64,000 nt of DNA from assembly GCF_900142035.1 (NCBI RefSeq), contig NZ_FQZI01000004.1:214677-278676 (forward strand), read 5' to 3'. Positions 1 to 9,676 of the stretch are shown one piece after another. The notes beneath the pieces were generated by a model. It worked only from the letters and a program-made list of their open reading frames with translations. It was not told the origin of the DNA and ran no database searches. The translations under genes were made by a program, and so were the position numbers. How positions within the stretch are numbered: position 1 is the first letter of the stretch; each line of letters opens with the position of its first letter. The stretch is from Flavobacterium terrae. Its GTDB lineage: Bacteria > Bacteroidota > Bacteroidia > Flavobacteriales > Flavobacteriaceae.

Positions 1-1683
1 AAAGCTGATGCGGAAAAAGTAAAAACGATTGCTGAGAAGAACGAATTCAACTTCTTCTACCCTAACAAAGACTGTGTTTCGATTTCTTTCAACGAAACGA
101 CTTCTATTGCAGACATTAATACTATTGTTGCTATTTTTTCTGAAGCAGCAGGTAAATCGGCAGTTCATGTTTCTGAATTAGCTACTGAAAATAATATTCA
201 AAACAACTTAGTAAGAACTTCAAGTTTCTTACAACACGACGTATTCAATAACCACCATTCGGAAAGTCAGTTGATGCGTTATATCAAAAAATTAGAACGT
301 AAAGATTTATCATTAAATCACTCAATGATTTCGTTAGGTTCTTGTACGATGAAATTGAACGCGGCAGCAGAAATGTTACCATTGTCAATGCCAAATTGGA
401 ATAGTATTCACCCATTTGCTCCAGCTGATCAAGCACAAGGTTATATGACCATGTTGAAAAAATTAGAGCAGCAATTGAATGTAGTAACTGGTTTTAAAGG
501 AACTTCATTACAACCCAACTCGGGAGCACAAGGAGAATATGCTGGTTTAATGGCTATTCGTGCGTATCATATTTCACGTGGTGAAGGTCACCGTAACGTA
601 TGTTTAATTCCATCATCAGCTCACGGAACCAATCCAGCTTCTGCAGCGATGGCAGGAATGAAAATCATCGTTACTAAAACGACTCCTGAAGGAAACATTG
701 ATGTTGAAGATTTAAGAGCAAGAGCTATAGAACACAAAGACGATCTATCTTGTTTAATGGTAACGTACCCTTCTACTCACGGTGTTTACGAATCTTCTAT
801 TATTGAAATTACACAATTAATCCACGATAACGGCGGATTAGTATATATGGATGGAGCTAACATGAATGCCCAGGTAGGCTTAACAAATCCTGCTAGAATT
901 GGTGCTGATGTTTGTCACTTGAACTTACACAAAACGTTTGCTATTCCTCACGGTGGTGGTGGACCTGGTGTTGGACCAATTTGTGTGAACGAAAAATTAG
1001 TGGACTTCTTACCTACTAACCCAGTAGTTGCAACTGGCGGAAAAGACGCCATTTCAGCTATATCTGCTGCGCCTTACGGATCAGCATTGGTATGTTTGAT
1101 TTCTTATGGTTATATTACCATGTTAGGTGCCGAAGGATTACGTTCTTCAACAGAGCACGCGATTTTAAATGCAAACTACATGAAAGCACGTTTAGAAGAA
1201 CATTACCCAGTTTTATATTCTGGTGAAATGGGACGTGCAGCTCACGAAATGATTTTAGATTGTCGTGAGTTCAAACAAAATGGAATTGAAGTGGGTGATA
1301 TCGCAAAACGTTTAATGGATTATGGTTTCCACGCACCAACGGTTTCTTTCCCTGTAGCTGGAACGTTAATGGTTGAACCAACAGAATCTGAAGATTTAGC
1401 TGAATTAGATCGTTTTTGTGACGCTATGATTTCTATCAGAAAAGAAATTGCTGAAGCTACTGCAGATAATCCTAACAACCCATTAAAAAATGCTCCGCAT
1501 ACTTTGAGTATGTTAACAGCAGATTCTTGGGATTTACCATATTCAAGAGAAAAAGCAGCGTATCCATTAGAATACATTGCTGACAATAAATTCTGGCCTT
1601 CGGTACGTCGTGTAGATGACGCCTATGGAGACAGAAACCTAGTTTGTTCATGTGCTCCTATCGAGGCATACATGGAACACTAA
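1..1683 (+). CDS. gcvP: Glycine dehydrogenase (P protein), C-terminal part
   Basis: This is the 3' part of the PLP-dependent glycine decarboxylase of the cytosolic glycine cleavage system, which releases CO2 from glycine and passes the aminomethyl group to lipoyl-H protein. The frame is open from base 1, so the gene starts outside the window; an internal Met at 271 is not the start, because conserved P-protein sequence ([17 protein letters not shown]) lies before it. The PLP-binding lysine sits in [15 protein letters not shown] (codon 931-933), preceded by [12 protein letters not shown] and MDGANMNAQ. About 560 residues of the usual 950 are present. A strong hairpin terminator follows 17 bases after the stop. 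Identification is secure. Confidence 0.96.
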   Translation, partial: KADAEKVKTIAEKNEFNFFYPNKDCVSISFNETTSIADINTIVAIFSEAAGKSAVHVSELATENNIQNNLVRTSSFLQHDVFNNHHSESQLMRYIKKLERKDLSLNHSMISLGSCTMKLNAAAEMLPLSMPNWNSIHPFAPADQAQGYMTMLKKLEQQLNVVTGFKGTSLQPNSGAQGEYAGLMAIRAYHISRGEGHRNVCLIPSSAHGTNPASAAMAGMKIIVTKTTPEGNIDVEDLRARAIEHKDDLSCLMVTYPSTHGVYESSIIEITQLIHDNGGLVYMDGANMNAQVGLTNPARIGADVCHLNLHKTFAIPHGGGGPGVGPICVNEKLVDFLPTNPVVATGGKDAISAISAAPYGSALVCLISYGYITMLGAEGLRSSTEHAILNANYMKARLEEHYPVLYSGEMGRAAHEMILDCREFKQNGIEVGDIAKRLMDYGFHAPTVSFPVAGTLMVEPTESEDLAELDRFCDAMISIRKEIAEATADNPNNPLKNAPHTLSMLTADSWDLPYSREKAAYPLEYIADNKFWPSVRRVDDAYGDRNLVCSCAPIEAYMEH

Positions 1684-1700
1684 AATTAAACTAATATCAA

Positions 1701-1726
1701 AAACCCTTTCAATATCGAAAGGGTTT
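1701..1726 (+). terminator. Rho-independent terminator after gcvP
   Basis: Ten-base-pair stem AAACCCTTTC / GAAAGGGTTT with a 6-nt loop, followed by a T-rich tract. It separates gcvP from the globin gene that starts 18 bases later. Confidence 0.85.
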
Positions 1727-1743
1727 TTATTTCATTACAATTT

Positions 1744-2124
1744 ATGAAAGACATAGAAAATCAAGAAGATTTATACTTACTAGTAGATGAGTTTTATAAA
1801 AAACTGTTGGCCGACCCAAGCATCAGCTATATCTTTACTGATGTGGTTAAAATTAAAATCCTAGAACACTTACCCATCTTGGTTACTTTTTGGTCACAAG
1901 CCATTCTAGGTACTGGTGGTTACACTAAAAACCTAACTGAAATCCATTTAGACATAGACAAAAAAGAGCACCTTACACCAGAATTATTCAATATTTGGTT
2001 AGGACATTTCAATACCACTGTTGATGAATTATTTGCAGGACAAAAAGCAGAACAAATCAAAACACAAGCATTGAGCATTGCGACCATTATGCAAATCAAA
2101 ATCATAAATAACAAAAAAGGCTAA
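1744..2124 (+). CDS. Group III truncated haemoglobin
   Basis: Small cytosolic haem protein of the truncated 2-over-2 globin family, probably binding O2 or NO or serving redox defence. At 126 residues it has the usual family length. The order of features matches group III: N-terminal LVDEFYKKLLADP (B helix), HLPILVTFWSQAILGTGGY (C-E region), then EIHLDID, where His68 is the likely proximal haem ligand, then LFNIWLGHFNTTVDELF and a C-terminal helix. It lies alone between two hairpin terminators, so it is probably monocistronic. The family assignment is by motif pattern; the physiological substrate is not shown by the sequence. Confidence 0.82.
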   Translation: MKDIENQEDLYLLVDEFYKKLLADPSISYIFTDVVKIKILEHLPILVTFWSQAILGTGGYTKNLTEIHLDIDKKEHLTPELFNIWLGHFNTTVDELFAGQKAEQIKTQALSIATIMQIKIINNKKG

Positions 2125-2141
2125 CCTGTGGTTAGCCTTTT
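2115..2141. terminator. Bidirectional terminator between convergent genes
   Basis: Stem AAAAGGCTAAC / GTTAGCCTTTT with a 5-nt loop, A-rich on the left and T-rich on the right, so it can end both the globin transcript (+) and the secreted propeller gene (-) that stops at 2144. Confidence 0.85.
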
Positions 2142-2143
2142 TA

Positions 2144-3871
2144 TTACTCTTTAATTAATTTCTTTATCATTTTCTGTTCACCAGAAATAATTTCTATTGT
2201 ATAATATCCTTTAGCGAGTTTCTCAAGATTAAGTTCCTTCACAAAGCCACTAACTTGTAAAACTGATTTTCCTGAAACATCATAAACCTCAACTTTATCA
2301 ACTATTGTATTATCTGCATAGGAAAAACTCAATACATCACTAACAGGGTTTGGATATAATTTAAAATCATTGAATTGATAAGTATAAGCATCTAGAGTAG
2401 CTTGTGACAACTTTACCACATAAACATCGTTACCCGTTGTACTATTATTGGCCACTGTGCCATTTGAAAAAGGATTGATCGCAAAATTTCCACTAGCAGA
2501 GTAACCCGTTATAAAAACATTATAATTATTATCTACAGAAATTCCCCAAGCATCCTCGTTGTCCATAGACCTCTGGCTTCCACCCCAAAGAAAAATACCT
2601 GAATCATCATAGCTTGCCGCGTAAGCATCTTTTGCCCCAAAACTAGAAATAGAAGAACTTGAAGTTGGATTCAAATATACTAAACTCGTAAAAGTTCCTG
2701 TAGTATAAACTCTTTCTGGATTTCCTTTTACGGCAATACAAGTTCCTCTATTATCAGAGCCAGTAGTTCCTCTAATTTGTTTTACCCAAACAAAAGCCGA
2801 CGTTGAAGTATACTTTGCTATATAAGAATCGACCGTTCCAGTTCTATTTAAAACATCACCTCCTCCAGAACCAGTTGTATTAAAATCAGCTTGAGATCCT
2901 GAAAAAAAACCAGTTATATAAATATTATTATTAGCAGAAGCTACATCATAAACTCCATCATTTGAAGCAGAACCTAATGATCTCGCCCAAGAAAAATCAC
3001 CATTAGAAGCCTCTAATACTTGAATAAAACCAGTGGTGTTTGTATTGTTATTACTGTATATTAAGTTACTAGCAGGACCTGGATTAAAATCAACAGATGT
3101 TCCAATAAATGTTCCAACAGTAACTACTTTGTTATCATCTGTTAGAGCAACACCATAAGGAATTTCGTCATAACCTGCTCCTGTGGTGTTTGACCAGATT
3201 CTTTCCCCATTGCTATTGTATTTGGCTACAAAAAAGTCATAATTTGCTGTAGCACCACTTCTGGTTAAAGATGTCCAAGTACTATTCAATCCTCCTAAGG
3301 TTGCCGATGCTGTATTAAAAAAACCTGTTGTATAAATATTTCCTGAAGCATCTGTAACAAGACCTAAAAAGCCTTCTGTACCACCACCAGAAAGATCTAA
3401 AACCCATTGCAAAGTTCCTGATGCATCCATTTTTAACAAAAACCCATCATAACCACCATTACTTGAAAAACCTCCATAACCTGTAAAAGTCACACTATTT
3501 TGATAACGTCCTCCTACGTAGATATTATCTGAATTATCAACAGTTATACGTTGCCCAAAATCAATACCAGTTCCTCCATACGTTTTTACCCAACCAAACA
3601 CACCCGATGCATCTAATTTTAAAATAAATATGTCCCTACCACCCGTTGCATTTGCGGTTTGATTGAATGTTCCTACTCCGGGATCAAAATCTACTGTTCC
3701 AGAATATTCTCCAGTCAAATAAACATTTCCGTTAGCATCTGTTGCATTATCATACACATATAAATTTTGATTGTTACCTATCATTTTACCCCATTCATAA
3801 TTAGGGGTTTGTGCGTTAACTTCAACAAAAACTAATAAAATTAAAAAGAGTAGTTTATTTCCCATAATCAT
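2144..3871 (-). CDS. Secreted SBBP-type beta-propeller protein with type IX sorting domain
   Basis: A 575-residue exported protein. Residues 1-20 form a signal peptide ending ...VNAQ. The body is built of about seven units of the form D-x-x-G-N-(V/I)-Y-x-T-G followed by DFDPG-like or similar strands, a pattern of SBBP/beta-propeller repeats. The last 75 residues form a type A type IX sorting domain: YPNPVSDVLSF, VEVYDVSGKSV, then KGYYTIEI and a lysine-rich end. It is therefore expected to cross the outer membrane through PorU/PorV, both encoded further along this window, and to be cell-surface attached or released. It is a paralogue of the next gene upstream (4006-5742) and shares its promoter architecture. 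Ligand or substrate is unknown. Confidence 0.85.
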   Translation of the reverse strand: MIMGNKLLFLILLVFVEVNAQTPNYEWGKMIGNNQNLYVYDNATDANGNVYLTGEYSGTVDFDPGVGTFNQTANATGGRDIFILKLDASGVFGWVKTYGGTGIDFGQRITVDNSDNIYVGGRYQNSVTFTGYGGFSSNGGYDGFLLKMDASGTLQWVLDLSGGGTEGFLGLVTDASGNIYTTGFFNTASATLGGLNSTWTSLTRSGATANYDFFVAKYNSNGERIWSNTTGAGYDEIPYGVALTDDNKVVTVGTFIGTSVDFNPGPASNLIYSNNNTNTTGFIQVLEASNGDFSWARSLGSASNDGVYDVASANNNIYITGFFSGSQADFNTTGSGGGDVLNRTGTVDSYIAKYTSTSAFVWVKQIRGTTGSDNRGTCIAVKGNPERVYTTGTFTSLVYLNPTSSSSISSFGAKDAYAASYDDSGIFLWGGSQRSMDNEDAWGISVDNNYNVFITGYSASGNFAINPFSNGTVANNSTTGNDVYVVKLSQATLDAYTYQFNDFKLYPNPVSDVLSFSYADNTIVDKVEVYDVSGKSVLQVSGFVKELNLEKLAKGYYTIEIISGEQKMIKKLIKE

Positions 3872-3893
3872 TGTGTTTTTTAGAATTTGACTA

Positions 3894-3961
3894 CTAAAAT
3901 AGACCTAAGTACTATCATTACTCAGTCAGAACTTCTGAACGTACCTTTTTAACTTCTAAAA
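3894..3961 (-). promoter_or_regulatory. Promoter with tandem LytTR-like sites for the 2144-3871 gene
   Basis: Two direct repeats, ACTTCTGAAC (3931-3940) and ACTTCTAAAA (3952-3961), start exactly 21 bp apart. LytTR regulators typically bind two short direct repeats with this spacing. On the minus strand a -7-like box TATTTTAG lies at 3901-3894, 37 bp from the proximal repeat start, giving a short leader before the ATG at 3871. The same layout precedes the paralogue at 4006-5742. The assignment to the regulator at 5841-6593 is inference. Confidence 0.6.
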
Positions 3962-3967
3962 AGAAAA

Positions 3968-3985
3968 GCGACTCTATAGAGTCGC
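3968..3985 (-). terminator. Terminator of the 4006-5742 gene
   Basis: Perfect 18-nt palindrome GCGACTCTATAGAGTCGC about 20 bases past the stop, followed on the minus strand by TTTTCTTTTT. It also overlaps the upstream edge of the next promoter region. Confidence 0.8.
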
Positions 3986-4005
3986 CTTTAAAACTTAGTA
4001 TAAAC

Positions 4006-5742
4006 TTATTTCTTAATGAATTGATGGTTCAAATACTCACCGTTAGTAGCTATTATTTTAAGTATATAAATTCCTTGAGACAGCGAAGAAACATTTACTG
4101 AATTATTAAAAAACTGAATGTTAATTTCTTGACCAGTATAGTTGTATAATTTCACTTCTTTAATTTCATTTTCAGACTCTATCTTTAAAACATCAGTTAC
4201 AGGGTTTGGATAAACTCTTACCGTTTTCGAAATATCAAAACTAGAATTTGATAAACTTTGCTGACTCAATTTAGTTATAAAAATATCATTACTTCCATTT
4301 ACATTTCCAGTAACCAACTGATCTCCCGCATAAGGCAGTGGATTCAAATCAATTTGCGTTGCATTAAAATAACCTGACAACAAAATATTATAATTATCAT
4401 CTACATTTATACCCCAAGCATCGTCGTTATTATTGCTATTCGTAAAAGAAGCTCCCCAAGAATAATTGCCATTTGTATCTAGTCTAGCCACAAAAACATC
4501 ACTAGTACCAGCAGTACTGCCATGGTTAGGAACACTTACCGTTGCTGCAGAAGGATCCAAATCTAAACCACCAAAACTATTGTAAGTTCCTACCACATAA
4601 ACATTCCCTAAATTATCAACATCAATTCCACTGCCTTGTTCATTTGTTCCAGAACCAATACCTTGAAATGACTTAACCCATTGGTAATTACCTGCAATAT
4701 CATATTTTGCCACAAACGCATCAAATCCAGAACCACCATTTGAATTTGCTATAACCCCTGGGCTAAAATTGCCTGAAGTACCTGCAAACCTTCCAGTAAC
4801 AAATACATTATTCGCACTATCAAATGTTGCATCATAAGAAGCACATGCCGCTGTAGAATTTCCAAAAGCTTTCGCAAAAATAAATCCTGCAGACGAATCT
4901 ATTACATATAATAAACCAGAGTCTGCATTTCCTACCGAACTTAAATTATAAATGGTTGAACCAGCAGTATCAAAATCAATTATTCCTCTAAAATAACCTG
5001 TAACTACAAGCTTAGTATCATCATCTGATAATTTTACACTATACCCAACATCATTGGAATTACTTCCAAATTTATGAGCCCACAATGTTGCTCCAGTGCT
5101 TGATAACTTCACAATTAAAAAATCATAAAATCCTTGTGCCGCATTTCCATAATTTGAAACCACTCCGGGACCTAATTCTGCTACACCACCATTATAACTT
5201 GCCGTTGCATATACATTTCCAACACTGTCTACATCGAGACCTAAAAAGAAATCTATTCCTGTACTTGACAATTTTTTATACCAAACTGGTGTCCCATCAT
5301 CATCCATCTTCAACAAAAATCCATCATAATCTCCCATACTAGTTGTTGAACCCGCTGGTGCAAATGAAATTGAATTTTGAAATCTTCCGCTTACATAAAC
5401 ATTTTGAAAATTATCTACTACAATTCTCGATATTAAATCAATACCTGAACCTCCAAAAGTCTTTACCCAAATAAAATTTCCTTGAGAATCTAGCTTTAAA
5501 ACAAAAGAATCCTGTTGACCAGCTGACGTTCTATTTTGCACTCCAGTTGCATCTGGATCAAAATCAATGGTTCCAACAAAATCCCCCACAACATATGCAT
5601 TACCACTTGAATCGAATGCATTATCCCAAACTCTGATATCGTTTGTCCCTCCTATATGTTTTCCCCATTCAAATGCTGGTACTTGAGCAAAAATTGGCAA
5701 ACTTAAAATTGAGGTAAAAAGAAATAGTAATACTTTTTTCAT
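4006..5742 (-). CDS. Secreted SBBP-type beta-propeller protein with type IX sorting domain (paralogue)
   Basis: A 578-residue exported protein with signal peptide MKKVLLFLFTSILSLPIFAQ, then repeated D-x-x-G-N-V-Y-V-x-G units (for example DSSGNAYVVGDF, DNLGNVYVVGTY, DDNYNILLSGYF), and a C-terminal type A type IX sorting domain: VYPNPVTDVLKIE, VKLYNYTGQEI, QGIYILKI. It shares start (EWGKHIGG / EWGKMIGN), repeat order and tail with the 2144-3871 product, so the pair arose by tandem duplication. The kinase and LytTR regulator encoded just upstream, plus the tandem sites before the start, suggest co-regulation. No catalytic motif is visible; the protein could be an adhesin or a ligand-binding surface protein. 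Confidence 0.85.
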   Translation of the reverse strand: MKKVLLFLFTSILSLPIFAQVPAFEWGKHIGGTNDIRVWDNAFDSSGNAYVVGDFVGTIDFDPDATGVQNRTSAGQQDSFVLKLDSQGNFIWVKTFGGSGIDLISRIVVDNFQNVYVSGRFQNSISFAPAGSTTSMGDYDGFLLKMDDDGTPVWYKKLSSTGIDFFLGLDVDSVGNVYATASYNGGVAELGPGVVSNYGNAAQGFYDFLIVKLSSTGATLWAHKFGSNSNDVGYSVKLSDDDTKLVVTGYFRGIIDFDTAGSTIYNLSSVGNADSGLLYVIDSSAGFIFAKAFGNSTAACASYDATFDSANNVFVTGRFAGTSGNFSPGVIANSNGGSGFDAFVAKYDIAGNYQWVKSFQGIGSGTNEQGSGIDVDNLGNVYVVGTYNSFGGLDLDPSAATVSVPNHGSTAGTSDVFVARLDTNGNYSWGASFTNSNNNDDAWGINVDDNYNILLSGYFNATQIDLNPLPYAGDQLVTGNVNGSNDIFITKLSQQSLSNSSFDISKTVRVYPNPVTDVLKIESENEIKEVKLYNYTGQEINIQFFNNSVNVSSLSQGIYILKIIATNGEYLNHQFIKK

Positions 5743-5767
5743 GTCTGACTTAATTTAGAATTTAAGA

Positions 5768-5835
5768 CTAAATTAAGCTTGACCTATTTTTTAATTAATG
5801 AACAACTTCTGAATGAACTTTATCAACTTCTAAAT
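5768..5835 (-). promoter_or_regulatory. Promoter with tandem LytTR-like sites for the 4006-5742 gene
   Basis: Direct repeats ACTTCTGAAT (5805-5814) and ACTTCTAAAT (5826-5835) start 21 bp apart. A -7-like box TAATTTAG lies on the minus strand at 5775-5768, again exactly 37 bp from the proximal repeat start. Spacing and sequence match the promoter of the paralogue, which supports a real binding site. Confidence 0.62.
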
Positions 5836-5840
5836 AGACA

Positions 5841-6593
5841 CTACATTAGCATTTCTAATATTTTATTCAGCTCTTCTTTTTTGTCTTTAGACACAGGAAT
5901 TAGCGCATTATTTTCGAGTTCAATAGACGTCCCATCCTTTTTCACAATTCGTTGAAGGTATTTTAAATTCACTAAATAGGAACGATGCGATTTATAAAAC
6001 ATTTCACGATTTTCGAGCATATCAGTAAAATACTTGAGTGGTTTACTAATCAATATTTTTTTGCCGCTTGTTAAATAAAACTGCGTGTACATACTTTCAG
6101 CCTGTAAAAAATAAATATCATCTAGTTTTACAAACAAAACACCTTCCTCAACTGGCAAAGCAATTTTATTGAATTTTTCAGTTGTTAACGCATTCTTCAA
6201 CTCAAACAATCGTTCTTGCAATTGATTTTGTTCTAATTTAATTTTAGCCTTTTCAACTGCATCAACTACTTTATTAGGTCGTAAAGGTTTTAACAAATAA
6301 TCAATGGCCGAAAACTCGAAGGCTTTAATTGCATATTCACTATAAGCTGTGGTAAAAACTAATTCAAAATTAATCTCACTAGGATTTAAAAAAGAAAACA
6401 ATTCCAATCCCGAATGGTTAGGCATTTCTATATCTAGAAAAACAATATCGACAGCATTTTTTTGTAGTACAGCAACACCCTCTAATAAATTGGTTGCCTC
6501 CATAACCTCATCAATATCAAAAACATATTCACTAATTATTGTTTTCAATAGCGATCTCGCTTTGCTTTCGTCATCAATTATAAGTGCTTTCAT
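5841..6593 (-). CDS. LytTR-family response regulator
   Basis: A 250-residue cytosolic transcription factor. Residues 1-120 are a receiver domain with acidic pair DDE near the N terminus, phospho-acceptor Asp54 in VFLDIEMP, and the conserved lysine in DYLLKPL. Residues about 145-245 form a LytTR DNA-binding domain (IYFLQAESMYTQFYL, KSHRSYLVNLKYL, ALIPVSKDKKEEL). Only one base separates its ATG from the stop of the sensor kinase upstream, so the two are co-transcribed. Tandem ACTTCT-type repeats spaced 21 bp lie before both downstream secreted genes and, less perfectly, before the kinase, and are its likely targets. Confidence 0.93.
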   Translation of the reverse strand: MKALIIDDESKARSLLKTIISEYVFDIDEVMEATNLLEGVAVLQKNAVDIVFLDIEMPNHSGLELFSFLNPSEINFELVFTTAYSEYAIKAFEFSAIDYLLKPLRPNKVVDAVEKAKIKLEQNQLQERLFELKNALTTEKFNKIALPVEEGVLFVKLDDIYFLQAESMYTQFYLTSGKKILISKPLKYFTDMLENREMFYKSHRSYLVNLKYLQRIVKKDGTSIELENNALIPVSKDKKEELNKILEMLM

Positions 6594-6594
6594 T

Positions 6595-9435
6595 TTACTT
6601 AAAAATTGGTAATGTTAGTATTACTTTTGTCCCTGTTGGCAAATTGTCATCATATAAATCGACAATTTCTAAACCAATTTTATTGCTAAATTTTTGATTC
6701 AACAATTCTAATCTATTCTGATTGGCATCGACAGCAAACGAAGTTCGTTTCTTGTTTTTATTTATTTCTGAACTTTTTACTCGACCCACTCCATTATCAA
6801 CTACTTCACATCGTATAGTATCAGAATCGAGTAATTGAAAAGAAACATCAATTTTTTTATCTCCTTGTTTATGAAGCAAACCATGTTTTATAGCATTTTC
6901 AATAAAAGGTTGAATGATAAAAGAAGGAATTTCGATATTATCTAATAAGATATTTTTATCAATTGTAAACTCATAACTCAAGTCGTCTTCAAACCTGATT
7001 TTCTCTAAACTTAAATACAATTGCAACGTTTCAATTTCATCTTTTAATGATATGCTATCCAACTGACTATGTTCCAAATAACTTCGCATTAAATCAGCAA
7101 AATCACCCAAATAATTTGACGCCTGCTCTTTCTTGTTCAATAAAATATATTCCTGAATACTATTTAGCGCATTAAAAATAAAATGCGGATTCATTTGTGA
7201 GTTTAAGGCTTTTAATTGTGATTTTGCCAACTCAATTTTATAACGTTCTTTTTCTAGTTCAATATTTTTTTGATTCAGAATGTATCGAATTCTAATTCTG
7301 TAAAAACCGTAAATCAGTGCTAAAAGCAGCAAAGAGAACAACACAATATTTTTGGTTTTCTTCCAAAATACTTCTTCAATTTCAAAACTAAACCTAGACG
7401 ATTTACTTACACTTCCATTCGCATCTTTTAAAAACACTACTAGTTCATAATTCCCAGCAGGCAAATTGGTATACTTGATTGTATTTTCAAAAAAAGAATT
7501 TTCTAGAGGAGCCGCATCGTACCCTTTTAACTGATAGACATACTTTAAATTACTTTTATTTCCGTGTAAAATTGTTTTTAAATGAAATTCTATCGTGTTG
7601 TTTTTATTGGCTAAAACAACTTTATTTTCAACCTGTTCAGAACCATTTACAATTACACTTTCAAAATTGATTTGAGGCAAAATTGGCACTTGCAAATCGT
7701 TGAAATTAAATTTCTGAATCCCCATTGCTGTGATAATATAAATTTGTTCCTCAATAACTTCAAAATCAAAAACGGCATTAGAAATCAATCCATTCGATTT
7801 CGTAAAATTGCTAAATTGTTTTTTTAATAAATCATATCGCTGAATCCCTTCGTTTGAAGCAATATAGACGTAATTATTCTGCTTAATTATTTTGTTTATT
7901 TTATCAGATATCAAGCCTTCCTTCTTACTAAACTTCTTTTTAAACCTGTCTTTTTCAAAAACACAAATACCATTATTCGATGCTATCCATGTTTCTTGAT
8001 CCACCTCAATAATACTATTAGCAAAAACAGGGCGTTTTGAAACCTCAACCTTAGTGATTGTATTTCCTCTCTTAATTTCTAAACCTGTTGAAGAACCTAT
8101 CCAAGTAATATCATTTTTCTCATCCTTGTAAACACAATAACTTCGAATGTCATAGTTTAAATTTGTAGCCTCTAGATTTTTTTCTAAGCAAAAAAGACCT
8201 CTTCGAGTTACAAAAAAGACCGAATCTGTTTTTTTTGATTCATACACATCATACTTATTGTATGTGTTTTCGGCAGCTTTTTGAGAGGAGAAAATAGTTT
8301 TATAGACCGAACTATTCACAAAAAACAGATCATTCTTAGGGATATAAAGTAATGATTCTATCTTTTTAAAATTTGAATTTACAATAGAGATGTTATTGTC
8401 TTTCAACTCGTAAACATTTCCTTTTACACCTCCAAAATAAACCACATTGTTTTTCTTCGTAATTTTTGATAAGTCATCATTCCCTATGATTGAATTATTA
8501 GAAAAATCGACAATTTTCATATTAGGAATTATGAGCATTCCTTTACCAAAAGTAGCTAGCCAAATATTTCCGTCATCGTCTTCTAAATATGACGAAATAA
8601 AATAATCTTGAAATAACTTTTTACCATTATAATTAGAAGAGCCATTTTTAGTAAAACAATAAATTCCATTATTGGAAGAAGCCAACCAATAGTAGTCATA
8701 CTTTTCAGAAATGTAACTGATATAACTAATTGTTTCTTGAACAGGAACATTAAACTCGATTCGTTTAGAATCCCCATTCCAATTTTTATAAACAACAACA
8801 GGTTCTAAATTTGAAACTAAACTAACTACCCCTTTTTTAGATTGATGAACCATCAATATATTCTGGGTGCCTTTAGGTTCTTGTTTATAGGTTAAATGAT
8901 CTCCATCAAACTTAAACACCTTGTTATTATCCCAAAAATAAATATTTCGGTCTTCGTCGATACTCATTTGGCAAGCGTCATTTCTATCAAAAGAATGACA
9001 AACTTTATAAGATCCATTTTTAGTTACTTTCAAAAGACTTTTACAGGAAATAATCAAATTATTATCGCTATCAAATGCTATATAAAAAACACTACTATTG
9101 TATTTTTTAGGAACTTGCCAGAAGAGTTTGATTTTCTTGTCCTCAATTTTAAAAATTTGGCCACTTAAATTAAAAAAGTAAATGTCGCCAAAGACATCTT
9201 TGGTTAAACCAAAAAGTGACAAATCATTAATAAGACTGGTTTCTATCCTTGAGAACTTTGTCCCATCATAATTGTACAAACCATTATTAGTAGATACCCA
9301 AATCGATTTGTCTTTATCTTGTAGTAAACTATAAATACTTACCCCTGCCAACTCCTCTTCTCCTACAACATAATGAGAAGGTTGCTGCGCAAAACAGGAT
9401 AAAGTAATTAGTAAAAAAACAAATCTCAATAACAT
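6595..9435 (-). CDS. LytS-type sensor histidine kinase with two-component propeller ectodomain
   Basis: A 946-residue inner-membrane sensor. It has a signal peptide (residues 1-17, ending SCFAQ), then a long periplasmic region with Reg_prop-like repeats (IWVSTNNGLYNYDGTKF, IWLATFGKGM, TWIASNNGI), a Y_Y_Y-like domain (YVYQLKGYDAA ... YTNLPAGNYEL), a single membrane helix (IVLFSLLLLALIYGFY) and a cytoplasmic kinase. The phospho-histidine lies in NPHFIFNALNSIQ, the LytS/His_kinase signature, and the ATPase N-box is FIENAIKHGL. This layout resembles hybrid sensors of glycan or surface signals in Bacteroidetes, but here the response regulator is a separate downstream gene. The ligand is unknown. 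Confidence 0.92.
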   Translation of the reverse strand: MLLRFVFLLITLSCFAQQPSHYVVGEEELAGVSIYSLLQDKDKSIWVSTNNGLYNYDGTKFSRIETSLINDLSLFGLTKDVFGDIYFFNLSGQIFKIEDKKIKLFWQVPKKYNSSVFYIAFDSDNNLIISCKSLLKVTKNGSYKVCHSFDRNDACQMSIDEDRNIYFWDNNKVFKFDGDHLTYKQEPKGTQNILMVHQSKKGVVSLVSNLEPVVVYKNWNGDSKRIEFNVPVQETISYISYISEKYDYYWLASSNNGIYCFTKNGSSNYNGKKLFQDYFISSYLEDDDGNIWLATFGKGMLIIPNMKIVDFSNNSIIGNDDLSKITKKNNVVYFGGVKGNVYELKDNNISIVNSNFKKIESLLYIPKNDLFFVNSSVYKTIFSSQKAAENTYNKYDVYESKKTDSVFFVTRRGLFCLEKNLEATNLNYDIRSYCVYKDEKNDITWIGSSTGLEIKRGNTITKVEVSKRPVFANSIIEVDQETWIASNNGICVFEKDRFKKKFSKKEGLISDKINKIIKQNNYVYIASNEGIQRYDLLKKQFSNFTKSNGLISNAVFDFEVIEEQIYIITAMGIQKFNFNDLQVPILPQINFESVIVNGSEQVENKVVLANKNNTIEFHLKTILHGNKSNLKYVYQLKGYDAAPLENSFFENTIKYTNLPAGNYELVVFLKDANGSVSKSSRFSFEIEEVFWKKTKNIVLFSLLLLALIYGFYRIRIRYILNQKNIELEKERYKIELAKSQLKALNSQMNPHFIFNALNSIQEYILLNKKEQASNYLGDFADLMRSYLEHSQLDSISLKDEIETLQLYLSLEKIRFEDDLSYEFTIDKNILLDNIEIPSFIIQPFIENAIKHGLLHKQGDKKIDVSFQLLDSDTIRCEVVDNGVGRVKSSEINKNKKRTSFAVDANQNRLELLNQKFSNKIGLEIVDLYDDNLPTGTKVILTLPIFK

Positions 9436-9442
9436 ACGTAGT

Positions 9443-9509
9443 CAAATTTATAACAAACTGTGGCTTAAACAGTAATTACCTTTCGAAAATGCCGTTTGAA
9501 CTTCTAAAA
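9443..9509 (-). promoter_or_regulatory. Possible autoregulated promoter of the kinase/LytTR operon
   Basis: ACTTCTAAAA at 9500-9509 matches the sites found before the two secreted genes; 21 bp nearer the start (9479-9488) is a poorer match, CCTTTCGAAA. A perfect -7 box TAAATTTG lies on the minus strand at 9450-9443, 36 bp from the proximal site. The predicted start of transcription would leave almost no 5' leader before the ATG at 9435, which weakens the call. Confidence 0.4.
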
Positions 9510-9676
9510 TTATGCACCACAAAATACAGTTAATGAAAAAAAACACATAAATAAAAACAGCATTACTAATTTTATAACTTTTTATTTAGATTATTAGTAA
9601 AAATAAAGCAAACAAAGCGTATTACTAGTAATTAGTTAATATTATGGTTAATTTAGTGTAAACTTTATCTACACTT

